Assembly (NCBI GenBank): GCA_018266255.1
Contig: JAFEAT010000007.1
Location: 186,001 to 250,000, forward strand
Reading direction: 5' to 3'
DNA: 64,000 nt
Source: Cyanobacteria bacterium SZAS-4
GTDB taxonomy: Bacteria; Cyanobacteriota; Vampirovibrionia; Obscuribacterales; Obscuribacteraceae
How positions within the stretch are numbered: position 1 is the stretch's first letter; each line of letters opens with the position of its first letter. Of the stretch, positions 16,695-26,100 are shown in pieces. The position numbers were made by a program, and so were the translations under genes. The notes beneath the pieces are model-generated. The model was not told the DNA's origin. It saw only the letters and a list, made by a program, of their open reading frames with translations, and did not search any database.

Positions 16695-19600
16695 ATGCGC
16701 CGATTCGGCAAAACTTTCAACGTGCTGCTCTCAATCAGTATTTTGGCGACAAATTTGTTGGTAGATTCGCGATGCATCGCAAGTGAATCTTCAGAAACTC
16801 TCGAACAGCAAGAAGCAAGGCTACGCACCAACCTCGAAACGTCTATCAAGAAGTTTGGTGAAGGCGCTTTCGAAACATCACAACAGAAACTAAGCCTGGC
16901 TGTGTTTCTTAAAAACAGCGGAAAAGACATCGAAGCGGAAAAACTCCTTCGACCGACTCTTGCGGCCGTCGAAAAGACCAACGGTGCTGATTCACTTGAA
17001 GCTGGAATGATAGAAGATATGCTTGGCCGAGTACTGCGGCATCAACATCGTTTGGCTGAGGCAGAATTTTATCAGCGCAAAGTACTAGCGATTCGAGAGA
17101 AATTGCTGGACCCTAGTGATTCAGGAATCGCAACGGCGTTGGTGGATTTGGCAAAAGTGCTTTCCGAAATGCCTGGCAAACGCAACGACGCAAAGGCGCT
17201 TTATATGCGCGCACTTGAAATTACAACCAAGAATGGCGACAAAGAAAACTGCACTTATATCAACTCGAATCTTGCATCATGTCTTATTCGACTGAATGAA
17301 GTCAAAGAAGCACAGCAATTGTATCTCGACAATCTCAAAAGCGCCCAAGATAATGCGAAGGTACGACCAGATAGTTACTCGATTTTGCTCATCAACATTG
17401 GCGAAACGTATTTGCGAGAAAAACAATACGACAAAGCGTACAAATATTTCGAAGAAGCAGTTGCGATTCTACAACAGACTAATACACTGAAGCGCAACAA
17501 CGCAGCATATGTATTGAGGAAGATGGGGCGAATCGATACAATTCGCGGACGCTACGAGTTGGCGTCGAAAGAGTTTGCCGAAGCACTATCAATTTTGCAT
17601 GATCGTCATTCCGACTTCTTTGCCAAAGTCGCACAATCTGAACGACTCAAATTTACAGATTTGATCGCGAGCCTGAGTAATCAGCACAAAGTCTCTTCTC
17701 CAAAAGGCACCACCAATCCTGCAACTAATTCGAAAACTGTAGGCGCGTTTTCAAAACTAGCCATCAGCATTGATGTAGAAAGAAAGATTTTTGAAAAATT
17801 GCGACATGACGGCGAGCTTAATATCACCAGAGAACTAGAACAGGTTTATCGAGAGCGTTGCAAAGATCTAGGTGAATTCGGTGAGTTCGACCCTCTGGTC
17901 TGCGAAGTGGCACTGCAAATTGCCGAGATGCTAGCGATTCTTGGAGCGCCAGATACGAAATGCGTAGTGGATAAAGCAGAACCGGGAATAACCGGGTTTG
18001 CCGAAAGCTTACTTCTAGATGATACCGCCAGCGGTGCAGATCCCCGGACAACAGTTCAATTTCTTGGCGGAAGAATTGCTGCGCTAGATTTCGCAATAGA
18101 CGAACTGATCTGGTTAGCTTACTTAAATGGTCAAAACATTGAAGACGATCAGGCTAAGAAAAATTTGGAACTGGCTGAGGAGTGCCTCAGAGTGCAGTAC
18201 CCGAGCAAAACAAACGGTGAGCCGAAAGTTCATTCTTCAGTCCTAAATGCAGAGAGATTACTGGCAATGGCGGAAACGTGGCGCCAGTTATCTGACTTGC
18301 AGCAGTCGACAAGATTGACAGAAAGCGCTTTATCAATGGCAATAGCCCTGAAAGATAACAAAATGCAGTACAAGGCACTACTACAGTTGGCTAAATCAGA
18401 TTTAGCAGAATCAGATCTTGAACCAGCCCTAAAACATGCGGAAGAAGCAAAACGTATTGCGCTCTCCGAATTCGGAGCGACTGCAAAAGAAATCATTCCA
18501 TGTGAACGACTTCTTGCAGAAATCAATCTGGCAAATGGAAACTACCAGGAAGCACAGAATTGTGCAGCCAAAGCACTGTACTGCAAAGATGTAAGTCAAA
18601 GCGACAGGATATTTCTGCACAACATGTCGGGTTTTGCATATCTGTGTCAAGGGAAATACGAAGAATCCAAATCACAACTCCAAATGTCATTGGATTTATG
18701 CAACGAAAACACGACCAAACAAATCAGTGATAGTTTGCTCTTTAGCGCAGCTGCTACGGCTCAGGCTGAGGCTTTGGTCAGGCTCGGCGATACAAAAGAA
18801 GCAATGAGAAAATTAGACTGGGCGCTGAATCTCGATCGAGAGAATGAATCGTTCGGGATAGAGTTGACCTTAGCTCGCGATTATCAAGGCATCGCTCGAG
18901 TTCAGGCACTAGAGGGAGATCACGAAGTCGCTGCCAGGTATGCTCTGGATGCAGCGTGCTATGTGGATAATTTTTTGATGTCTGGTATGTCACAACTTTC
19001 GTTCGCTCAGCAATGCTCATTTATCAGCGTGACTCGACAAATTCGCAGTCTTCTTTTGGATACCTGCATTGATTCAAAAAATTTGCCACTGGCTTATGCC
19101 TACATCATGAGGTGGGAAGGACTAACTCTAGAAACGCTGCGCAGCCAATCAATTCTGAGCGCAGCTATCGCAAACGCTCCAGAAAATACAAAAAAGACGC
19201 TGGTTGAACTTTCCAAAACGAGGATCAAACTTGCAGAACTGACCAGCGGACACGAACAGTCAGAGCCTGAACTTGCACAATTGACCGAGAAAAAGGAGAA
19301 GCTAGAACGCGAAGTAGCATTACAAGGTTCGCGTTTGAGCGACGTGCTGAAAAATAAAGATTCGGATTGGTTCAGAGAACATTTAAAGGCTGATCAAGCA
19401 TTTTTGGATATTTTGACCTACAAGCCTAGCAAGGATAAAGTAGAACACTATGCACTTATCGCACTGAAAGCGGGGGACGGTGGTGAGCCACATTTCTTCG
19501 ACCTGGGCGAAAAGAGCGTGATCGACCAACAAATCAACGATTGGCGCAGCAATATCAATCAAAATATTCTATCAAAGAATCGAGACCTCACACTCGATCG

Positions 19601-20801
19601 TGCCATCAACGCTGCATCGATGTCGAGTGAGAAATACCTGAAACTGACTCAGTCACTGGCCAATCTCTTTATCACCAACGCGAAAGTATCAAAATTTCTC
19701 GGCAAAGACGTAAACAAAATTTGGCTCTGCCCAAAGTCTGAAACAGCAAAAATGCCATGGAATGCGCTTAGCATCATTTGTGGTGCGGACAATCTAACAA
19801 TCTGCGAAGTCGATAGCCCTAGAGAGTTTGTACAAATCTCAAGGTCCAATCACATGGCATCGAACCCAAACGATCGATTGCTGTTAGCGGGTGTTGGGGC
19901 ATTTCACGACGATGCAATTAATGACTTGCCGGGCACAGGATTGGAAATTCGTGGCATCAAGGAGCAGGCAGACAAAGCCGCGTTTCCATGCGATGTACTT
20001 CTAGACGCAGACGCAAATAAGGCAAAAGTGCGAGAAAAAATATCGCAAGCATCCATTGCACATCTTTCTACTCACGGCTTCGCAAGAAGTGAGAAAGATG
20101 GAAGCAATGACACGCACAAGAACTCCAACGTCGAATTCGGCTTACTTAGTTTCAGTTCTGCGATTCCTCGAAATCCTCTGACAGATTCAGGGCTAGTTTT
20201 GTCTCCTGTCATTGCACCAGAAGTGATGATTGCATTAAACGATGCAAAGTCGAATACAGTTTCAAAAGTTAAAAGATCGGACTCAAATTCGAACGATAAA
20301 CCGAAAACCGATTCGATGCACAAATCAAGTGAGGCAATTCAAATAGCCTATGCGTCAAACTTGAGATCTGCAGGAAGTTTGGACTCGATTCTCAGATCGA
20401 CCACAACTTCAGTTGGTGCAAAAAAACCGTTGACGAATCTTTTAACAGCCGAAGAAATTGTTGGCTTAAACCTGTCAAAATGCAAACTTGTCTCTTTATC
20501 AGCGTGCAAAACCGGCTTGGGAACAGGTCTTGAGGGGCAAGGAGTAATTGGCTTGCGATCGGCAATTATTTCTGCGGGAGCGCGATCAATATTGATGTCG
20601 TTGTGGAGTGTTGACGATGATGCCACGCAACAACTTATGTGCAAATTTTACAGTTCTCTTCTTGACCCAGAACATCCGCTTTCAGAGATCGAAGCGTTGA
20701 CGAAAGCGCAGGAATACATTCGTAATCAGCCTCAGTGGCAATCGCCAATCTACTGGGCTGGTTGGGTAATCGCCGGTGATGGCTGGCAAACTGTTCGCTA
20801 A
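16695..20801 (+). CDS. Exported TPR-CHAT protein (caspase-like), copy 1
   Basis: 1368 aa. A signal segment (FNVLLSISILATNLLV, then IAS) is followed by an N-terminal block of TPRs (about 30-300: RHQHRLAEAEFYQRKVLAI, YDKAYKYFEEAVAILQ), a second TPR block (about 480-780), a helical linker, and a C-terminal CHAT domain. The expected catalytic dyad is present: His1127 in HLSTHGFA and Cys1271 in SLSACKTGLGTG, with GQGVIGLRSA and MSLWSVDDDAT after it. CHAT proteins are caspase-fold cysteine proteases (separase/gingipain-like); several act as TPR-linked effectors. Its target is unknown. The ATG at 16695 gives a good signal peptide. A tandem paralogue follows after 45 nt. Last codons and stop are echoed downstream. 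Confidence 0.93.
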   Translation: MRRFGKTFNVLLSISILATNLLVDSRCIASESSETLEQQEARLRTNLETSIKKFGEGAFETSQQKLSLAVFLKNSGKDIEAEKLLRPTLAAVEKTNGADSLEAGMIEDMLGRVLRHQHRLAEAEFYQRKVLAIREKLLDPSDSGIATALVDLAKVLSEMPGKRNDAKALYMRALEITTKNGDKENCTYINSNLASCLIRLNEVKEAQQLYLDNLKSAQDNAKVRPDSYSILLINIGETYLREKQYDKAYKYFEEAVAILQQTNTLKRNNAAYVLRKMGRIDTIRGRYELASKEFAEALSILHDRHSDFFAKVAQSERLKFTDLIASLSNQHKVSSPKGTTNPATNSKTVGAFSKLAISIDVERKIFEKLRHDGELNITRELEQVYRERCKDLGEFGEFDPLVCEVALQIAEMLAILGAPDTKCVVDKAEPGITGFAESLLLDDTASGADPRTTVQFLGGRIAALDFAIDELIWLAYLNGQNIEDDQAKKNLELAEECLRVQYPSKTNGEPKVHSSVLNAERLLAMAETWRQLSDLQQSTRLTESALSMAIALKDNKMQYKALLQLAKSDLAESDLEPALKHAEEAKRIALSEFGATAKEIIPCERLLAEINLANGNYQEAQNCAAKALYCKDVSQSDRIFLHNMSGFAYLCQGKYEESKSQLQMSLDLCNENTTKQISDSLLFSAAATAQAEALVRLGDTKEAMRKLDWALNLDRENESFGIELTLARDYQGIARVQALEGDHEVAARYALDAACYVDNFLMSGMSQLSFAQQCSFISVTRQIRSLLLDTCIDSKNLPLAYAYIMRWEGLTLETLRSQSILSAAIANAPENTKKTLVELSKTRIKLAELTSGHEQSEPELAQLTEKKEKLEREVALQGSRLSDVLKNKDSDWFREHLKADQAFLDILTYKPSKDKVEHYALIALKAGDGGEPHFFDLGEKSVIDQQINDWRSNINQNILSKNRDLTLDRAINAASMSSEKYLKLTQSLANLFITNAKVSKFLGKDVNKIWLCPKSETAKMPWNALSIICGADNLTICEVDSPREFVQISRSNHMASNPNDRLLLAGVGAFHDDAINDLPGTGLEIRGIKEQADKAAFPCDVLLDADANKAKVREKISQASIAHLSTHGFARSEKDGSNDTHKNSNVEFGLLSFSSAIPRNPLTDSGLVLSPVIAPEVMIALNDAKSNTVSKVKRSDSNSNDKPKTDSMHKSSEAIQIAYASNLRSAGSLDSILRSTTTSVGAKKPLTNLLTAEEIVGLNLSKCKLVSLSACKTGLGTGLEGQGVIGLRSAIISAGARSILMSLWSVDDDATQQLMCKFYSSLLDPEHPLSEIEALTKAQEYIRNQPQWQSPIYWAGWVIAGDGWQTVR

Positions 20802-20838
20802 TATTGGCTTGGCAATTCCAGAAAACAGTTCGTTAAGA
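20780..20838. repeat. Echo of the CHAT-1 3' end and stop codon
   Basis: The last codons and stop, GGCTGGCAA...ACTGTTCGCTAA (ending 20801), are repeated imperfectly as GGCTTGGCAA...ACAGTTCGTTAA at about 20807-20836, with roughly 11 nt inserted in the second copy. The copy fills the gap before CHAT-2. Confidence 0.7.
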
Positions 20839-20846
20839 TCCGGCGC

Positions 20847-23800
20847 ATGAAAAAGAAAACAAGTTTCATCAAGAATGTAAAGTATCGCGATGTCGTGTGC
20901 ATGGTTGCGACATGCGCTTTTACCTTGTGCGTGAATCAAAACACATTAGCATCTACCGTTCCAGACACAGACCCGCAAGCCGCAACAAAATATATTCTGA
21001 TGATCGAAGAACAGTCAAAAAAGTTTGGGGAGTTTGCTGAAGAAACAACCGATACACGATTGAATTACATCAACTTCTTAAAGAACCGTGGCGAATACAC
21101 AGAAGCAGAAAAATTATGCCGTCCAATCATCACTGCATACGAAAAAAGTGGTAGAGCAGACGCTGAAGTTCTTGCCCGAATCGAAGATCAACTCGGACGA
21201 GTGCTACGCCACCAGGGAAATTATGCCGAGGCAGAACTTTATCAACGTAAGACTCTCGCAATTTATGAGAAGCGACCCAAATACTTCGCATTAGTTATTT
21301 CATCGGCGCTAATAAATTTGGCAAAAGTGCTAATGGAGCAACCAGACAAATTGCAAGAAGCAAAACAAATGCTTTTGCGTGCACTGGATATTGAAACGAA
21401 ACTTGCAGAAAAAGGTCACTTATCTGAGGCTTCAGGAGTCCTGGGGATCTGCCTAATAAATACCGGGGAGACAAACGAGGCGCGAAAGTATCTGCTACCG
21501 CTGCTAATCTCAGAGAAAAATTCGGGACTTCCGCGAGATTCATACGCTTCTCTAATCAACTTGATTGGCACAAGTTATTTTAAGGATAAACAGTACGATC
21601 AGGCGATCAAATACCATCAACAGGCACTAGATTATTTGAGAGAGTTGCAGCCACAGCATCCTAAATTAGCGAATTTTCTGACGTCAATTGCATCAGTAAA
21701 CTTGATACAAGGACAGTACGAGCTGGCCGCGAAGAATCTAAGACAGGCTCAGGAACTGACGAAGAGCTTTGCTGTCGATCGCTTCGAAAACCTGACTGAA
21801 AATCAGCGCACCAAATTTATTGCGTTATACAATTCGCCTGCGATCAGAAAAAACAATGCAGCGTTTGCTTTAGACGTTGACTTGGAATGCTCTACACTTC
21901 AAGAGCTGAAGCAAAATTCCAAAGCAAACAAAGTCGAGGCTCTAGATCGCATATATCAAAAGCGCCGCATCAATCTCGGTACAACCAGCCCATTGACTTG
22001 CGAGGCGCTGTTACAGCTGGCGGTGCTACTGCAGAACCTGGGTGGTGATGTACAACCGTTGGTCGCCACTGCCGGAACTCCTGTTACTGAGTTTGCGAAA
22101 GATCTGTTACGTGACGATAAAAACTCGACTGCTGAAATAAAGCGAAATATCAAAGCGCTCGGCGGACGAAACAGCGCTTTGAAATTTGTGACGGAAGAGC
22201 TAATGCTGCTAGTTTACTTTGATGCACACCACGGAGAATATGAACTGGCCAATGAAAACTTACTACTCGCAGAACGCTGTCTAAATGCTCAGTATTCTTC
22301 TGCAAACAATTCCAACCGCGATGCCATCAACACTTCGAATCTGTACGCTGACAAATTATTGCAAATTGCCTCAGCATGGCTTGCGTTAGGCAAATACAAC
22401 GAAGCCACTAAACTTACCGAAAAAGCGCTGGCTGCAGTTCTTGAGCAGAAGGAAGATAGCGAGCTTAAACTCGAAGCTCTTCTTCAACTCGGAAATTTAT
22501 CGTTAGCAGAATCAGACATTGAGTCAGCGACGCAATATGCGAGGGAGGCGGAGCGTATCACCACAAAATTGTTCAGCTCAGAATCGGTTGAATCCATACC
22601 ATCGTACAAACTGTGGGCGCAAATCAAGTTTGCCGTGGGACAGTACGATGAAGTCACAGCCATAACTAATCGAGCGCTTCGTTGCCACAAAATCGAAAAA
22701 GCAGATATGGCGTTTTTCTATAACATTTGTGGGTTCGCATTTTTGTGTACTGGAAACTATAAGCAAGCAGAAACAAAGCTAATCCAAGCCAGAAAAGAAT
22801 GCATAGATTTGGGCGATCAGCTCGAAGATCGAGCACTCGCTTCTTCAACGGCTACAGCATTAGCTGAAGTATACATCAACCTTGGTGAACGGCGGAAAGC
22901 GTTCCATCTATTAGATCGTGCCCTGCAACTGGATAACGCAAATCGCACCACAGAAGCGTTACTCGCGTCAGCTAGAGACTGCGCCGGTTTGGCCAGATTG
23001 GAGGAGCTTGAGGGCGATCACGAATTAGCAACCAGGTATGCCCTTCGAGCTGCGGGATATACCGACAAATTTTTGAAGAGTGGATTTTCTCAATTGTCTT
23101 TCGCTCAACAATGTTCATTTATAAACGTAACTCGGCAAGTGCGAAGTACTCTTCTCAACACGTGCAACGATTCAAAAAATCTCCAAGAGGCATACGGCTA
23201 CATTATTCAATGGGAAGGACTTTTGTTGGAAACTTTGCGCAGTCAGTCTGCGATAAGCACGAGACTCGCGAACGCATCTAAGGAAACAAAGAAAGTCGTA
23301 GCAGAGCTGTCAGCGGTACGAACGAGAATTGGAGAGTTAGCCAACGGCGATCAATCAACCTTCGCAGAAATGAGCGCCTTGACGACGAAAAAAGAACGGT
23401 TAGAGCGTCAGTTGTCGGAAGAAACTGGCTCGCAAGGGATTGCTGATGTGATGGCAAAACGTGACGTTGAAGGATTCCGCAAGCTGCTTAAACCAGATCA
23501 GGCATTTCTGGACATAATGACCTTTAGTTCGGTAAAAGACAATTCTGAACACTACGCATTGATCGCCATGAAAGGAGGAGCGCAAAGAGAGGCTAAGATG
23601 TTCGATCTTGGTGCGACGACACCAATCGACAAGCAAATAACAGAGTGGCGAAACAGCATCACCCAGAAGCTTCCCCCAACAAGTCGGGACACGGTCGCAG
23701 GGACACAGGATGTGACATCAGGACAGCAGGATGTGGCATCAGGACAGCACGATTTGGCATCAGAGCAGAGGGATGCAGCATCAGCCCAAAGGGATCTCCA

Positions 23801-24926
23801 CCTGGATCGGTCAGTGAATCGTTCCACACTCTCGTCCGACGAGTATTTGAAACTATCCAAATCATTGGCTAGTCTGTTTATAAACAACGCCGAACTTTCG
23901 ACTTTCTTAGGAAAAGACATTCGAAAAGTCTATCTCTGCCCACAAGCGGCAATGGCGAAAATGCCATGGAACTCTTTGAGCACCATTTGCGGTACTGACA
24001 ATTTTACGATTTGCGAAATCGACAGTCCCCGAGAATATGTTCAGATTACACTTGCAAAAGAGAAAGCTGAGCGTATAAATGACAAACTACTTTTGGCAGG
24101 CGTTAGCGTTTTTAACAATGACGCGTTCAATGATTTGCCCGGCACGAAAAAGGAGATCAAAGGAATCCAAGTTGAAGCCGACAAGGCTGCTTTTGCTTAC
24201 GAAATTCTCCTCGACGATCAAGCAACTAAAGCAATTGTTCGTGACGAAATATCCGCTGCCACGATCGCACACTTCTCCACGCATGGCTTCGCAAGAGGCG
24301 ACAAGGCGGCCAACTCCGAAGACGAGATTGCGCCAAAAGTTCAATTTGCAGTTTTAACGAACGTGGGCTCGATAGGACGGAACCCTCTCGTCGATTCGGG
24401 ATTGGTGTTGTCGTCTTCTGGTCTGACCAAAGAAAACACAAAGCTCGTAGCAAATGGTGACAGCCAATCAGGGACAACAGAACCAATTCAGCTCTCCAAG
24501 AAATTTGAGTCTGCAGTCGCCTTCAGAGCAATACAGGATGACCGAAAGAAAACATTCACGAATTTACTGACTGCAGAGGAACTAATTAGCTTAAATTTGA
24601 AAAACTGCAAATTGGTTTCTCTCTCTGCGTGCAAAACAGGGCTCGGCACTGGATTGAAAGGGCAGGGCGTGATCGGATTAAGATCAGCGATATTAGCAGC
24701 TGGCGGGCGTTCCATCTTAATGTCACTCTGGAGCGTTGATGATGACGCCACAGAACAGCTCATGCAAAAATTTTACAGCTACCTTCTGGATCCCAAAAAT
24801 CCCATGACAGAGATCGATGCTTTGCAGAAAGCACAAGATTACGTTCGCAGTCAGCAGCAGTGGCAGTCGCCAATCTTTTGGGCGGGCTGGGTAATTGCAG
24901 GCGATGGTTGGCAGACAGTGCGGTGA
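20847..24926 (+). CDS. Exported TPR-CHAT protein (caspase-like), copy 2
   Basis: 1359 aa, collinear with the upstream CHAT protein over its whole length. Signal segment at the N-terminus (VCMVATCAFTLCV, then TLAST); TPR block 1 (NYAEAELYQRKTLAIYEK, YDQAIKYHQQALDYL); TPR block 2 (about 470-780); linker; CHAT domain with His1146 in HFSTHGFA and Cys1262 in SLSACKTGLGTG. It differs from copy 1 by a 35-residue insertion of five 7-residue repeats just before the CHAT domain. The 45-nt gap and the absence of a terminator suggest one transcript with copy 1. Both dyads are intact, so neither looks decayed. Substrate and activation signal are unknown. Confidence 0.93.
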   Translation: MKKKTSFIKNVKYRDVVCMVATCAFTLCVNQNTLASTVPDTDPQAATKYILMIEEQSKKFGEFAEETTDTRLNYINFLKNRGEYTEAEKLCRPIITAYEKSGRADAEVLARIEDQLGRVLRHQGNYAEAELYQRKTLAIYEKRPKYFALVISSALINLAKVLMEQPDKLQEAKQMLLRALDIETKLAEKGHLSEASGVLGICLINTGETNEARKYLLPLLISEKNSGLPRDSYASLINLIGTSYFKDKQYDQAIKYHQQALDYLRELQPQHPKLANFLTSIASVNLIQGQYELAAKNLRQAQELTKSFAVDRFENLTENQRTKFIALYNSPAIRKNNAAFALDVDLECSTLQELKQNSKANKVEALDRIYQKRRINLGTTSPLTCEALLQLAVLLQNLGGDVQPLVATAGTPVTEFAKDLLRDDKNSTAEIKRNIKALGGRNSALKFVTEELMLLVYFDAHHGEYELANENLLLAERCLNAQYSSANNSNRDAINTSNLYADKLLQIASAWLALGKYNEATKLTEKALAAVLEQKEDSELKLEALLQLGNLSLAESDIESATQYAREAERITTKLFSSESVESIPSYKLWAQIKFAVGQYDEVTAITNRALRCHKIEKADMAFFYNICGFAFLCTGNYKQAETKLIQARKECIDLGDQLEDRALASSTATALAEVYINLGERRKAFHLLDRALQLDNANRTTEALLASARDCAGLARLEELEGDHELATRYALRAAGYTDKFLKSGFSQLSFAQQCSFINVTRQVRSTLLNTCNDSKNLQEAYGYIIQWEGLLLETLRSQSAISTRLANASKETKKVVAELSAVRTRIGELANGDQSTFAEMSALTTKKERLERQLSEETGSQGIADVMAKRDVEGFRKLLKPDQAFLDIMTFSSVKDNSEHYALIAMKGGAQREAKMFDLGATTPIDKQITEWRNSITQKLPPTSRDTVAGTQDVTSGQQDVASGQHDLASEQRDAASAQRDLHLDRSVNRSTLSSDEYLKLSKSLASLFINNAELSTFLGKDIRKVYLCPQAAMAKMPWNSLSTICGTDNFTICEIDSPREYVQITLAKEKAERINDKLLLAGVSVFNNDAFNDLPGTKKEIKGIQVEADKAAFAYEILLDDQATKAIVRDEISAATIAHFSTHGFARGDKAANSEDEIAPKVQFAVLTNVGSIGRNPLVDSGLVLSSSGLTKENTKLVANGDSQSGTTEPIQLSKKFESAVAFRAIQDDRKKTFTNLLTAEELISLNLKNCKLVSLSACKTGLGTGLKGQGVIGLRSAILAAGGRSILMSLWSVDDDATEQLMQKFYSYLLDPKNPMTEIDALQKAQDYVRSQQQWQSPIFWAGWVIAGDGWQTVR
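23700..23804 (+). repeat. Five in-frame 21-nt repeats inside CHAT copy 2
   Basis: Units at 23700, 23721, 23742, 23763 and 23784 encode GTQDVTS, GQQDVAS, GQHDLAS, EQRDAAS and AQRDLHL. The paralogue has only RDLTLDR here, which matches the last unit, so the array grew by slippage after duplication. It lies in the linker before the CHAT domain. Confidence 0.93.
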
Positions 24927-24962
24927 GTGCGTTAGGTTCGTTACGTGCATCAGGTGGCTAAG
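24918..24962 (+). repeat. 9-nt degenerate repeats starting at the CHAT-2 stop codon
   Basis: The last two codons plus stop, GTGCGGTGA, are followed by GTGCGTTAG, GTTCGTTAC, GTGCATCAG and GTGGCTAAG. Period 9 keeps the frame. The first two units end in a stop codon (TGA, TAG); the third differs by one base (TAC). Confidence 0.85.
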
Positions 24963-24990
24963 TGCGTGCGCCCAAGCCTTATTGGGGGAC

Positions 24991-26100
24991 TCAGATCTTC
25001 TTGTGGAATTTTTCGGCGTAGCCCGTCATCTCTACGTACGCTTTTCCCGTCACATCTTTTCCATTCAGTTGTCCTTTGACTGAAGTTGCTCCTTCCCAAT
25101 ACGAAACTCCAGTCGATTTTGCGGTGCTCAACTCCTGGTCATCCAGCACGGGGACAAGAGTCAGATTCAGCTTCTGACTTGGAATGCTAATTGTCCAATC
25201 CATCGGATACACGCCACCGGTGTGAGGGCTTTTCCAAGTGCGATTTGTCTTGATGTTGAATTCCGATTGTGAAATGTGTTTTGAAGTACCGTCTGGAAAA
25301 ATAATGGTGCCACTGGAATTAGTATCAATCGAATTGTCGTTCTTTTTGATGATGTACAACATCAGTTCGGTATTGTTATCCAACTGCACGCTGTACCAAT
25401 CCCAGCCCACTTGTTCTGCGGTAAGCTGATTACTGCCGAACTCGTGATCCATCCAGGAAGTGCCCGTAACAGGAATCGCATTTCCTTTCAAATAAATGTA
25501 CCCGTCACTTTTCAGGCGAGTCATCGAGTAGTAGTGCGAGGCACATCCCTTGCATGAAGCCTTTTGACTGACACCATTCTGTCCATGCACAACAGGTTGC
25601 TTCGATGAACTAAGAAGCAAGTGCAGCCCGAATTCAGGCGTATCGGCTTTCAATACATATTCATTGCCCAATTGTTCGACAGACCAGTTTTCATTGAAGA
25701 CATAATAGTGATCCAATTTTGCGCCTGATGAATTTAGTCCACTGCGATTCAATTTTTCGAAATAATGAAATGTTTTATTGTTCGCGTCAGTTATGGCAAA
25801 GTGAGCCAGAAAAATGTCTTTTACATCCCAGGGCGATGCCGTCTTCACCGGCAGATTATCGACACCAGTACGAAAGAAAGTCAGCTCGTAGCCGTAGTGC
25901 TTCTTATCCTTACTTTCCAGATGACCAGTGTAGTACCACCACTCTGTTTTAAATTCATCGTGCGAAACATGGTCATGCGGAAAGGAAAAAACATATCCCG
26001 GAAGTGCTTGCTTGAATTCGCGCGCATACACTACCAGTGGTGCACTCAAAAGTAACGTTAACAAAACAGCAATGCGAAAAAGCAAACAAACCTCCATCAT
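24991..26100 (-). CDS. Exported AttH/CrtC-like lipocalin-family protein
   Basis: 369 aa with a signal peptide (LFRIAVLLTLLLSAPLVVYA). The mature part shows the AttH / hydroxyneurosporene-synthase (CrtC) signature: EFKTEWWYYTGHLES near residue 50, GYELTFFR, HYYSMTRL, and SWMDHEFGSNQLTAEQVGWDWYSVQLD with the conserved acidic pair. CrtC adds water to carotenoids; most AttH-type proteins are partners of ABC exporters with unknown ligands, probably lipophilic. It overlaps the permease gene by 4 nt (ATGA), so it is coupled to the transporter. A carotenoid substrate is not implied, as no carotenoid genes are present. Confidence 0.85.
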   Translation of the reverse strand: MMEVCLLFRIAVLLTLLLSAPLVVYAREFKQALPGYVFSFPHDHVSHDEFKTEWWYYTGHLESKDKKHYGYELTFFRTGVDNLPVKTASPWDVKDIFLAHFAITDANNKTFHYFEKLNRSGLNSSGAKLDHYYVFNENWSVEQLGNEYVLKADTPEFGLHLLLSSSKQPVVHGQNGVSQKASCKGCASHYYSMTRLKSDGYIYLKGNAIPVTGTSWMDHEFGSNQLTAEQVGWDWYSVQLDNNTELMLYIIKKNDNSIDTNSSGTIIFPDGTSKHISQSEFNIKTNRTWKSPHTGGVYPMDWTISIPSQKLNLTLVPVLDDQELSTAKSTGVSYWEGATSVKGQLNGKDVTGKAYVEMTGYAEKFHKKI

